Below are positions 48,889 through 60,300 of a stretch of DNA of 64,000 bases, in pieces. Positions within the stretch are counted from its first letter, which is position 1, and every line of letters starts with the position of its first letter. Under the pieces are notes generated by a model. The model worked only from the letters and a program-made list of their open reading frames with translations, was not told where the DNA came from and made no database searches. A program made the position numbers and the translations under genes. Source of the stretch: Apostichopus japonicus (lineage: Eukaryota > Echinodermata > Holothuroidea > Aspidochirotida > Stichopodidae); the NCBI RefSeq assembly GCF_037975245.1, contig NC_092567.1, positions 26,594,876 to 26,658,875 of the forward strand. The letters run 5' to 3'.

Positions 48889-49105
48889 TTATTCGACCTG
48901 GCACCGAAGCAGCAGCTGGACTGTCCAAGTCTGACATCGCCAAGAGGTCAAATGTCGAGGCCGTGAAACGGGCCAAGAAAGAGAACATTTACAAATTTGT
49001 TTCAGACTGGTGGTCCATAATCTGCCGATGACCTGCGACGATACCAAGCTTAAGGACTTATTTAGGTCAGCTGTGCAGGCCTAGAATGGCGTTGAGATAA
49101 CCAAG
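48889..49105 (+). pseudogene. RBM28-like exon b with frameshift and stop
   Basis: The acceptor ends ATGGTAAG, and the junction codon gives Phe, then Ile-Arg-Pro-Gly-Thr-Glu-Ala-Ala. After KENIYKFVS the frame is lost. A single added base would restore VHNLPMTCDDTKLKDLFRSA. TAG at 49082-49084 follows Val-Gln-Ala. The donor is GTTTGC, weaker than the other donors. Confidence 0.5.
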
Positions 49106-49295
49106 GTTTGCGTTCAGTCTTCCCATGGAAAATGTTGTCACCTTTTCAACACCTACTCTTATTTGGTCCTCCCATCTTTATCTTGCATGGAAAATGTGAT
49201 GTCATACCTTCCAGGATTTTTAGTTGACTTACTTTTCATAACAAACCTTGCTGTATTTTTTCTAATGAAAGATGTTAATGAGTCCATGCATCTGT

Positions 49296-49370
49296 TCATC
49301 CCATCACATCCCATCCCATCCATCTCGTCCCGTCCCATCCCCCATCCTATGCCCTCCCCCCCCCCCCATC
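49296..49370. repeat. (CATCC)n-like simple repeat and C-run
   Basis: Imperfect CATCC/CGTCC units followed by a C-run at 49357-49367, in the intron between RBM28-like exons b and c. Open frames on either strand here are products of the repeat. Confidence 0.7.
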
Positions 49371-49579
49371 CCACTTCATCAAAAATATGTTTGCCTCTCC
49401 TACAATTTTGAGTGTGACATGAATGCAGGAAGAAATCCATAACCGTTTTGTGATGATGACCGGAATGATTTTAAAGATATTGAACAATTTTACTATTTTT
49501 TTGGTCAATTCACACAACTCTAGATAATCTAATTTGTTTATTTTTTTTCTACTGTTTTTATTTTCTTACATACCCCCAG

Positions 49580-49708
49580 TCCAAAGTGATGAGAGACAAG
49601 GACAAACTAAGAGAGGATAAGAAGGGCAAACCCCTCGGTTACGGAATCGTATCCTTCACCGAAGACAGACACGCTCTGGAGGCATTACGGACAGTGAACA
49701 ATAACAGG
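49580..49708 (+). CDS. RBM28-like exon c (second half of last RRM)
   Basis: 129 nt, 43 codons, acceptor TACCCCCAG and donor GTGAGT, fully open. The segment GYGIVSFTEDRHALEAL is the RNP1-side of an RRM (Gly-Tyr-Gly-Ile-Val-Ser-Phe), and TVNNN is the loop before the last strand. Confidence 0.6.
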
Positions 49709-50427
49709 GTGAGTATGTAATCCGGGATGGTTGAGAAAGACATCCACATAGACTGAGTTGTCCCAAGATATATTGTCCCTTCCCACTCGCCATGCAGGGT
49801 CCCACCCTCACTAATTTACAATTTTATGCTTTGTGGTGCTTTTGTTTTTAGAATTTAAAGAGGACCTAACAAACATGTACAAGGTACAGCTTGGGATGTA
49901 TTTCTGTGTGGTAGAACATGAAGTAGCTCTTTAAAACAGATATTTGTGTTTTTGTCTTTTTTTGTTGTCTGTCAACTCTTAGATGAATCATGCAGTTGTC
50001 TTTGAAACAAACGCTTTGTAACAATCTAGTGAAATGGATGATATGTTTATGAAGGTCAATCACATTTCCTCAGAATATCAGTAAGGACACTTTACAAAAA
50101 TGCAACGTCAAGATTTGACAGGGCCATCGAAAAAAGGCAGATGCCTAGTGCGAGCAGCAAGTTTGCTATCAAGGCTGCTTTGTAATTTTGCTGTCTACTT
50201 TATAGTGTCTACTCGGGTTGAATTGGGAGGGGAGAGTGGATATTGGAGGTAACTGGCTAATTTGGAGGGGTGAAACAACTTCTCATTTTCTCACATAAGC
50301 ACTGTCGGTCAGTCCTATCCTACACACTTGCAGCTTCATTCAATTCCTGTTTAACCTGTATTTGTAGTCTGGTCGGTTTTTCTGATCGATTTAAAAGATT
50401 CTTCTTTAATATTTACCCCTACTTTCA

Positions 50428-50503
50428 GCAGTTAATTGTTGGATTTCCCTTCAAAAACAAGAAAGCCTTGGAGAAGAGGCAGAGACAAGCCGATAAGTCT
50501 AAG
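50428..50503 (+). CDS. RBM28-like exon d (basic stretch after the RRM)
   Basis: The acceptor region reads TTTCAGCAG, allowing a start at 50428 or 50431. It encodes (Q)QLIVGFPFKNKKALEKRQ and RQADKSK before the donor GTGAGG. The few residues that RBM28 has between Asn-Asn-Asn and Leu-Ile-Val are missing. Confidence 0.5.
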
Positions 50504-50640
50504 GTGAGGGAAAGATGGATCAATTGAATCGTGCCACTGAACAGCACAACCCGTTCTAAATCTATGCATGTGTTCATCGGTTGGCCTGCCATCGGCTAAA
50601 AACTGGGCCTTCGCCCCGTCTCATAGAACTTAATTCGCAC

Positions 50641-51017
50641 CAAGGGCGTAGGAACCGGGGGGCCGGGGGGCGCCAGCCCCCCCTCCCAGTGAAAAATGTG
50701 GAGGGGCGGAAGTATCATTCCGCCCCCCCCCCCCGCTTCGCAAGTCAGAAAACCCCTTTTTCATTTCCAAATGAGAAAAAAATCTCATTTGGAGCACCAA
50801 ATTGCATCTAAGGCCAGGTGAAAATGCAAAATTATATACAAAATGGAGTGGGTGGGTTGAAGTGTGCTATATTGCATCAAATTGCATCTGAGGCCACCTG
50901 GAAATGCAAAAAAAATCCAAAGGGGAGGGGACACCCTCCCCTTAGACCCCTCCCCCGGGCCGGCCATCAGTCTTCAGCCCCCCCCCCCCCACTCAAAAGT
51001 ACCTTCCTACGCCACTG
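50641..51017. mobile_element. hAT-type MITE, 377 bp
   Basis: Termini CAAGGGCGTAGGAACC and inverted CAGTGGCGTAGGAAGG. Perfect 8-bp duplication ATTCGCAC at 50633-50640 and 51018-51025. Poly-G and poly-C stretches lie inside the ends. The interior has two imperfect copies of a segment with AAATTGCATCTGAGGCCACC. Confidence 0.85.
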
Positions 51018-51370
51018 ATTCGCACAACGAAAGCTTTGACGTGTTGTATGTATATATTGACGACTACTCATACTTATTCTCAATTAAACACAATAATGAA
51101 ACTCTTGGCACCCACATGGTCTGGAGAGGAGATCTACATCTATTATTCTTTTTAAGAAAAATAATTTTCAAATCCTTTGCAATTGTTTAGCTTCTGAATT
51201 CGTACAACGAAGGCTTTGACGTGCTTTATATATATGGACGACTACTCATACTAATGCTCAATTATCAACTAAACATAATAATGAAATTCTTGGCACCCAC
51301 GTGGTCTGAAGAGGAGAGCTTCATTTATTATTATTATTCTAAGAAAAAAACTTCTTAGCTTCTGAATTCG
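51018..51370. repeat. Tandem duplication of a 175-bp unit
   Basis: 51018-51190 and 51195-51360 are diverged copies, beginning ATTCGCACAACGAAAGC and ATTCGTACAACGAAGGC, both with TTGGCACCCAC and a GAGGAGA motif. The MITE lies at the left edge of the first copy. Confidence 0.75.
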
Positions 51371-51599
51371 TACACCACGTTCCATTATAGTTTTAACATC
51401 ATTAATTTTTTATTAATCCATCTACGAAGGAACCGCAGTTAGACGTCGTATGAGATTTCGTATCTTACTGCCAGTATTCTATCCATTTTTAAATCTTTCA
51501 CGGAGAAGACGAATAACTTCGTTTGGAGTGATGGCAACACCTTTCCAGCTCAATTTGATAACCTTGGACTTCTTCTACTGTATGCCATTTTTCACGGAG

Positions 51600-51685
51600 A
51601 AGTGTATGACTGAAGAAAAACATGTATGACTGAAAAACATGTATGACTGAAAAACATGTATGACTGAAGAAAAACACGAAAAAGT
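51600..51685. repeat. Short tandem repeat, about 20-bp unit
   Basis: Four units of ATGTATGACTGAAAAAC with or without an extra AAG. Confidence 0.75.
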
Positions 51686-51699
51686 GAATAAATCAACCA

Positions 51700-54223
51700 T
51701 TTTTTTCTTCCTTATTTTATTGACAACTTCTGACGTCTACCAGTCACAAACGGACTTTTATTAACTAGTAAAATTCATGTTAAAAAAAAGCCAAATGCAT
51801 GGATTTGTTCATTGGATATCACAAAAACACACAATACAATTTACAAACACATATAATCAGACCTAAAATATAAGAAAAATGACTTGCATAGCATGTATGA
51901 TTTTATGTAATTCTTACACATAGAATTTATGAATAAGGTACCCTAGGCCTCAAGTTAGCGTGCTTAGTTAGCTTATTCGGCAATCGTTATGTAATAGGCT
52001 GTTGTAAAGTTAACGATACATACGTTGCACAAACTCGAGCCTTTACCGGCATATTGTTTGTAGCTGTTGCTAACCCAAGTCGTAGTGATACATAAATCGA
52101 CAGGCTCCCTCGGATCGATAGCATGTGCTGTAACCGAACAGTCATAATGATGCTCAACACAGAAGAAGTTTGTTCTAAATCATCATAATTAAAGTTTGAC
52201 ACACGAAGGTATAAAGAATTGATGATAATGTAAATATGCATGGTTCTGACTTGAATTAATTGTACATTGACTTCTTTAGTGTTTGTATAGCTTTGGTGGG
52301 TAGGACTGTTGTCCTTATTAAATACATAAATGGATGAGGAATGTCAGACAGTGATGGCAGCTTAAAATGTTGCATAGGGGAAAATAATCTCTCACATCAG
52401 GTGAGTGACAGGGGGAGTCTGAGAAAATACTCTTTCATGGACAACTTTGAGAAAAATTCCTTTTTATCTGTTCGGATTATCACCCTCCCACTCCCTTCTA
52501 ACCTTTACACATCACACATTAGCCACACCTGCATCGGTCACGTGGCCTCGGACCAATTTGAAGTGATCTACAGGGATCTGTAAACAGGCTGATTTTAAGA
52601 TCTAAAAATTCAAACATTATGAAAGAAGACATACAAAAAATATATATATAAAATATTATATCATCTCTGTAACTGGCAAGATTAAAAACATTGCAGAGAT
52701 AGCATCAAACATATATCATGATGGCAAGAATTAAAAATAAAATATATCCTTTTGCCAAAAGTTGATTTTATTCACAGATTAGGAGTGGATAAATTGAAGA
52801 ATGCTGACTGTGTGAATGGTCTGAAATTGTATAACCTGTACTTGCTGGGAAGGTCCTGTTGGAAACAGGATCCAGCAAAGCTGACTTTACTATCATTTAG
52901 AATCTAGACAATGTGAATCTCTGATGTCACAAACATGTCTCTCTACCACAAAGAATATACCGTGGTTGGGGTTACACTCAAACACAACTTTCTATCAAGT
53001 TTTAAAGCAGTTAAGCCAACAGTTTGGCAGTCTTGCTGAGTCTTTGGGTATGATCACAGAAAATGTGGAAATATTCTCAACTATTCTTTAAAGTTTGTCA
53101 GAAAAGGGTTTAAAAACCTGATTTATTCAAGGTATATTGTTGCATTAATGTTCCAAAAGAAGCAGATGAAATCGTTTGAATAGAAATTTAGGAAATATAC
53201 ATGCTATGAATTCCAATCTACATGTTTTAATTGTTTCACAAATACTGCACCGGTTGTTGGGTAAAGCATTCTACTATCCTGCACCACTAACCTGAAACAT
53301 TGAAATATTTTATAGTCCATTTAACTACCATGCGATTTGTGAAGTAATGCAAACCATTGCACCACCAAACATGTTTTAGTGAACTCTTAATTACTGCACC
53401 ACTCTTGAAATAAATTTATTTCACAAACTGCACCACTTTTTGTAGGTGAGGTATTCCAAAACACTAGACTGCTCTGTTGAACATATGTAATTAATTAGTT
53501 AAATTTGTTACTACCAGATGATTTGTAAACAAAGCATTTCCACGATGGTGTATGGCTGACTGTGTAGATGAATTAAAGAAACTAACAGGAGTTGTTTCAG
53601 TATTAGACGATTTCAAATATGTACATTCCAACGTATTTTAAAGCTTAACATCCAATATTTTCAAACTGGTTGAAAATGTCTTACAAGCAAGTTAATATAA
53701 CTAATATCCCTTGCCAGTAGTAACCATGTCTGGTTAGAAACTGACGTTGCCTGAAAATAGAAAATACCGTAACAGAGATGGAGAGCGCACTGCACAAAAT
53801 AACTGTGCCAAATTCATAATACACTAGGGAAAATGTTCAAAATAGAGCAAGTAGCTGCAAAAATACTTTCTGACCTCAGCTTCATATTCAACTGACAGAG
53901 AAGCAGGTGTGACTAAAGTGCACGTAAGAGAGAGACAACCATAAACTCATGGATATAACCTTGACATGATAACAACTTAACAAGTTGAACATTGTTAAAT
54001 AAAATGAAGTAAACCAACATGAAAATAAAACTCACCCAAAGTCAATCGGAGGGGGAAAACAAAAGGTTATAAAAAGATAGGAAATTATAAAATATAAATA
54101 GCTGTCATAAAGAAGTTAGCAAACCAAACATAAATCAAACACACAAATGACATTGACGAAATGACTGATTTAAACAAAAGTTAACCTTCTCATAGGATGA
54201 GAGGTCCTTCACCAAATGTCAGA
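51700..54223. other. 3' flank and possible 3' UTR of calumenin
   Basis: No coding region is supported. On the minus strand, downstream of the calumenin stop, AATAAA occurs at several places including 52767-52772 and near 53410. Any could end the transcript. Calumenin mRNAs often have long 3' UTRs. Confidence 0.35.
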
Positions 54224-54328
54224 TTAAAACTCATCATGATCCTTGATGGCTTGACCAAAATCTGTTGCCTGACTTCCCGCGAATAGATCATACTTATTCA
54301 CGATTTCTTGCTTAGTCAATAATCCGTC
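54224..54328 (-). CDS. CALU: Calumenin last coding exon (EF6 end and HDEF)
   Basis: Acceptor TTGTTTTCAG, phase 0. It starts Asp-Gly-Leu-Leu-Thr, so the EF6 loop is split between this exon and the previous one. 34 residues, stop TAA at 54224-54226. Contains [16 protein letters not shown], nearly invariant in calumenins. Confidence 0.88.
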   Translation of the reverse strand, partial: DGLLTKQEIVNKYDLFAGSQATDFGQAIKDHDEF

Positions 54329-57300
54329 CTGAAAACAAAGAAATAAAGAACAGTGTAAATACAGTAATGGAATTAATACTGGTAACGGCAGAGCTGCCAA
54401 ATCCTGGAGAAACAGATTATTTGTGGAACATTTATGTTGATGATACTTTTATGTTGATGATACCTATTTATGTTGATTATACCTATTTATGTTGATGATA
54501 CCTATTTATGTTAATGATACCTATATGTTGATGATACCCTTATATGTTGATGATACCTTTATATGATTTTATATGTTGATGATACATATGTATGTTCATT
54601 ATACCTATATATGTTGATGATACCTATATGTTGATGATACCTAGATATGTTGATGATACCTTTTAGTTGATGATACCAGTTTCGAGTATGTCATTCATCC
54701 TGACAGTCCATTGAAACTGCACAACAACAAAAACTAAAACGAATGCATAAGTCTACATTTCATGCAATGATGTACCACGGACTACCGTCATCCATTAAAC
54801 CAATCCTTTTAAAATTGAAGAAAGCTGATGTGTTTAAAAAAATGTCATTCGAACTGACCATTTTAGAGGTCATTGCAGATGTCACAAACTACTAAAATGA
54901 AAAGATGGATCCTTCTGCCTCAAAAGATGCAACCAATTTGCAAATAAGCAGCAGTTTCAATCAGAGAGAAGTTTTTTAGAAGGAGGACAAGGGGGGGGAG
55001 GGGAGGCAGGCATTCCCTGCGTTCAATCCCATATAGCAAGTTCATTATCCACTTTAAGGCTAACTCTATAGATTCCCTTTACCAAGCTACATGCTGCTTT
55101 CATCTGTCATGTATATAAAGATTTATAAATGCTTAAAACACCAAAACAGTTTGATTCAGCAATTAATTGAATGTATACATTTTGTGTAGAAAGTTGAAAG
55201 TTTATGAAATTTGGGATTCTCAAGAAAGAAAAAAATATAAAGTGGAGTGGAGTATGGTCCAGATAAGTTACATTTTGTACCAGTCACTTCCTGGATTCTG
55301 TCATGGTTCCTATGTCATGTAGTATATAAAGTTCACATGCTACTGTCATGGTTCCTATGTCATGTAGTATATAAAGTTCACACACTACTGTCATGGTTCC
55401 TATGTCATGTAGTATATAAAGTTCACACGCTACTGTCATGGTTCCTATGTCATGTAGTATATAAAGTTCACACACTACTGTCATGGTTCCTATGTCATGT
55501 AGTATATAAAGTTCACACACTACTGTCATGGTTCCTATGTCATGTAGTATATAAAGTTCACACGCTACTGTCATGGTTCCTATGTCATGTAGTATATAAA
55601 GTTCACATGTTACTGTCATGGTTCCTATGTCATGTAGTATATTAAGTTCACACGCTACTGTCATGGTTCCTATGTCATGTAGTATATAAAGTTCACACAC
55701 TACTGTCATGGTTCCTATGTCATGTAGTATATAAAGTTCACACGCTACTGTCATGGTTCCTACAGTATGTCATGTAGTATATAAAGTTCACACGCTACTG
55801 TCATGGTTCCTATGTCATGTAGTATATAAAGTTCACATGCTACTGTCATGGTTCCTATGTCATGTAGTATATAAAGTTCACACACTACTGTCATGGTTCC
55901 TATGTCATGTAGTATATAAAGTTCACACGCTACTGTCATGGTTCCTATGTCATGTAGTATATAAAGTTCACATGCTACTGTCATGGTTCCTATGTCATGT
56001 AGTATATAAAGTTCACATGCTACTGTCATGGTTCCTAGGTCATGTAGCATATAAAGTTCACACCCTACTGTCATGGTTCCTAGGTCATGTGGCATATAAA
56101 GTTCACATGATACTGTCATGGTTCCTATGTCTTGTAGTATATAAAGTTCACACGCTACTGTCATGGTTCCTAGGTCATGTGGCATATAAAGTTCACATGA
56201 TACTGTCATGGTTCCTATGTCATGTAGTATGAAGTTTACACGCTACTGTCATGGTTCCTATGTCATGTAGTATGAAGTTCACACGCTACTGTCATGGTTC
56301 CTATGTCATGTAGTATATAAAGTTCACACGCTACTGTCATGGTTCCTATGTCATGTAGTATATAAAGTTCACACACTACTGTCATGGTTCCTATGTCATG
56401 TAGTATATAAAGTTCACACGCTACTGTCATGGTTCCTATGTCATGTAGTATGAAGTTCACACGCTACTGTCATGGTTCCTATGTCATGTAGTATATAAAG
56501 TTCACACGCTACTGTCATGGTTCCTATGTCATGTAGTATATTAAGTTCACACGCTACTGTCATGGTTCCTATGTCATGTAGTATATAAAGTTCACACGCT
56601 ACTGTCATGGTTCCTATGTCATGTAGTATATAAAGTTCACACGCTACTGTCATGGTTCCTATGTCATGTAGTATATAAAGTTCACACGCTACTGTCATGG
56701 TTCCTATGATTGTAGTATATACAGTTCACACGCTACTGTCATGGTTCCTATGTCATGTAGTATATTAAGTTCACACGCTACTGTCATGGTTCCTATGTCA
56801 TGTAGTATATAAAGTTCACACGCTACTGTCATGGTTCCTATGTCATGTAGTATATAAAGTTCACACGCTACTGTCATGGTCCCTATGTCATGTAGTATAT
56901 AAAGTTCACATGCTACTGTCATGGTTCCTATGTCTTGTAGTATATAAAGTTCACACGCTACTGTCATGGTTCCTAGATCATGTAGCATATAAAGTTCACA
57001 CGCAACTGTCATGGTTCCTATGTCATGTAGTATGAAGTTCACACGCTACTGTCATGGTTCCTATGATTGTAGTATATACAGTTCACACGCTACTGTCATG
57101 GTTCCTATGATTGTAGTATATAAAGTTCACACGCTACTCTCATGGTTCCTATGTCATGTAGTATATAAAGTTCACACGCTACTGTCATGGTTCCTATGTC
57201 ATGTAGTATATAAAGTTCACACGCTACTGTCATGGTTCCTATGTCATGTAGTATATGAAGTTCACATGCTACTGTCATGGTTCCTATGTCATGTAGTATA

Positions 57301-60300
57301 TAAAGTTCACATGCTACTGTCATGGTTCCTATGTCATGTAGTATATAAAGTTCACACCCTACTGTCATGGTTCCTAGGTCATGTAGCATATAAAGTTCAC
57401 ACCCTACTGTCATGGTTCCTAGGTCATGTGGCATATAAAGTTCACACGCTACTGTCATGGTTCCTAGGTCATGTGGCATATAAAGTTCACACACTACTGT
57501 CATGGTTCCTAGATCATGTAGCATATAAAGTTCACACGCAACTGTCATGGTCCCTATGTCATGTAGTATATAAAGTTCACACGCTACTGTCATGGTTCCT
57601 ATGTCATGTAGCATATAAAGTTCACACCCTACTGTCATGGTTCCTAGGTCATGTGGCATATAAAGTTCACACGCTACTGTCATGGTTCCTAGGTCATGTG
57701 GCATATAAAGTTCACACACTACTGTTATGGTTCCTAGATCATGTAGCATATAAAGTTCACACGCAACTGTCATGGTCCCTATGTCATGTAGTATATAAAG
57801 TTCACACGCTACTGTCATGGTTCCTATGTCATGTAGTATATAAAGTTCACACGCTACTGTCATGGTTCCTATGATTGTAGTATATAAAGTTCACATGCTA
57901 CTGTCATGGTTCCTACGTCATGTAGTATATAAAGTTCACACGCTACTGTCATGGTTCCTATGATTGTAGTATATAAAGTTCACATGCTACTGTAATGGTT
58001 TTGTCATGCTTCTGTCATGGTTCCTATGTCATGTAGTATATAAAGTTCACACGCTACTGTCATGGTTCCTATGTCATGTAGTATATAAAGTTCACATGCT
58101 ACTGTCATGGTTCTGTCATTCTTCTGTCATGGTTCCTATGTCATGTAGTATATGAAGTTAACAAGGTTCCTATGTCATGTAGTTTATGATGAAGTTCAAA
58201 CACTTACTTTGTCCTCGTCAGCTTCATACAGAAGATGTTTCATTTCTGCTTCAGCTGGATCGTGGTCTGTCGGGAATATATACTCCCTAACCTCAGAAAG
58301 GTTCAACTTGCCGTCACCGTTCTGGTCCCTGGCTACCATGAAGTAATTTCTTTCATTAGCCAGCCATTCGGGTTCAGGGCCATCTGGATCTTCTCGAGCC
58401 AGTAGATCAGCTGCTGATAAAAGATCAGAAGGCAACCTAATGTGTGTTTCATTCTACTGTGACGTATTATCTTAATTTCAAGCATCTGTGTGAAAGGCTT
58501 CCATGAGATCTCTAGGATCTGACAGGGCTGCAGCGATCAATCAATATTTCAACAGCTGACTGCTAAGACCAGGCCACGTAAGAGATCAAAATATGATTAC
58601 TAAATTTCCTTGTTGACTTAAAATCATTTCACAACTGTAGTAGTGACTTCAACAATTGTTCACTGAGAGTAAAAGTCCACTCAGTGCCTACCATTCAATT
58701 TCTATATTTGTTGTCTTTAACCTGATGTTCTATTGGTTTCGAAACTTTAATTAACATAATTGAAGCAGATCTCTTTTAATTATGGAAGAGATTTTTGATA
58801 TATCATTGCCTGTTTAAAAAAAAAAGAAGAATTATATGCTGCCAGATCAGGTTGTATTTCTACCTCACTTTTATTTGAAGTATTGACAATTAATGTGAGG
58901 CATATCAAATCAAATGGCTGGACTGGTTAGTCTAATATGCAAAAAGTGTTAATTGGATCTTCATATTGCCTTAGAAACGATATATATATTCTGTTTGGTC
59001 TGTAATTTGATCTTTGGCAAGCAATAAATCAGGGGTTCTCAAATAAGTCCCTATAGGGGCCAAATAGATCAATTGGTTGGAGCAAATGGCTGGACAGAAC
59101 CATAAATCTCACTATATAATACACTTTCTCTCCTCAAGCCTCAGACCCACCATATGCATACAAGATTGTGTGTTGTTTCCTTTTTTCCAGACTAGATTTG
59201 GCCTGTAGGTCACCCTTATGAGCAACTCTGCCATAAATGCTTCTCTCTTACTAAAAGCAGTAGAAATAATGAACTAACAAATAAATTCTTCCAGTGAAAC
59301 TAATCCATCTTTATCCTTGTCCATATCCTCCAATGTTTCTTCGGCAACCAAATCCTTCATGTGATCAAAGCCCTCTGGATGCAAGAAAGCTGTGTATTCC
59401 TCCTGGTTGAGATCTCCAGTTCTGTCTATGTCGGCTAACTTCCACCGGGCACGGTCCCTTCTCAGCCTTTTAACAAAGTCTTGTCCAGTGTAAGTCTTAA
59501 CAAGGTCTTCCTCTACAAGGAAGAAAGAAAATTAAGAGGAAAGTATTACAAGAGGGCAAGCAACTGAAATAGTTTATACAGGAATATACAGTAGGATTGG
59601 TGGGGAAGGGCATGTGGAGGGGCTAGAAGAGAGAAAGAAAATAATTCAATGATAGCAGAGATTGTAAATATGTTACCACACTGTTAATGATTCTTAGTCT
59701 CTTTTATAATCTACCATTATAATGCAGTTATCACTATACTCTCTTATCAAACTAATTGTTTTCAAGATTATTAATATTAAATCACAATTAATGCATTTCC
59801 CCTTCCCTTTAATATTTCCTTATCGGTGTGTTGTATGTTACCCAACCGATGACTACCACACAAACAATCATCGCTGATGTTACTTAAAATACCCTCGGAA
59901 CTGAAGCCTACTCCCTGAGTGAGAAAAGACCGTTTAAAGCGAATTCTGACTTACTTTTTAGCTTTGGTATTAAAGTCATATACAATTTCACCAGGGTTTC
60001 TTTGCTAACATTTCTTGAAGCTTTAGCTATTTTGATGGCAGATCCTAAGACCTGGGCAGACAAAAGCAAGCTACAGGGCAAGTCAATTCCAGTGCATCTC
60101 TGCAAACAATAACATACCACTCATGCCACTGTAGGTCGTCTGATTGTATTCATGCCAGGTAATTTTGCTATCTCCATTCTGGTTTTGACCTTTCCATAAT
60201 CTGTCAGCATCTCTGTACATGTAACGATTCTGTTGAGAGGAACACAAACAATCCTGTAAGAATATCTTTTATGCAAAATGGTACGTGGAATTTCTTAAAT

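Larger units (their letters stand above)
48084..50503 (+). pseudogene. RBM28: RBM28-like RNA-binding protein, partial and damaged
   Basis: Four exon-like pieces on the plus strand match consecutive parts of the C-terminal half of RBM28, a nucleolar protein with several RRM domains. They are the linker NLYLPKEG (exon a), GTEAAAGLSKSDIAKRSNVE (b), the start of the last RRM LVVHNLPMTCDDTKLKDLF (b), its second half VMRDKDKLREDKKGKPLGYG with SFTEDRHALEALRTVNNN (c), and the Lys/Arg-rich stretch KALEKRQRQADKSK (d). Splice sites are intact and phases agree. Exon b has a one-base deletion near 49005 and an in-frame TAG at 49082. A Rex1 LINE abuts exon a, and RRM1-3 and the C-terminal end are not seen. 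It is most likely a decaying partial duplicate; assembly error in a real gene is the alternative. Confidence 0.55.

Noticed and set aside
49159-49440. Frames on both strands around the CATCC repeat
   Set aside because: Simple-sequence artefact in an intron of the RBM28-like region.
52341-52583. Plus-strand frame starting MSDSDGSLKCC with an internal GTGAGT
   Set aside because: No homologue recognised and no matching acceptor. Isolated in the calumenin 3' flank.
55247-57874. Long open frames of 15-residue repeats on both strands ([12 protein letters not shown].. and [15 protein letters not shown]..)
   Set aside because: They exist only because the 45-bp minisatellite unit is divisible by three and lacks stops. 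The array lies in a calumenin intron and is open on both strands.
55295-58190. CRISPR-like array
   Set aside because: Units are directly abutting with no unique spacers, in a eukaryotic intron. It is a minisatellite.
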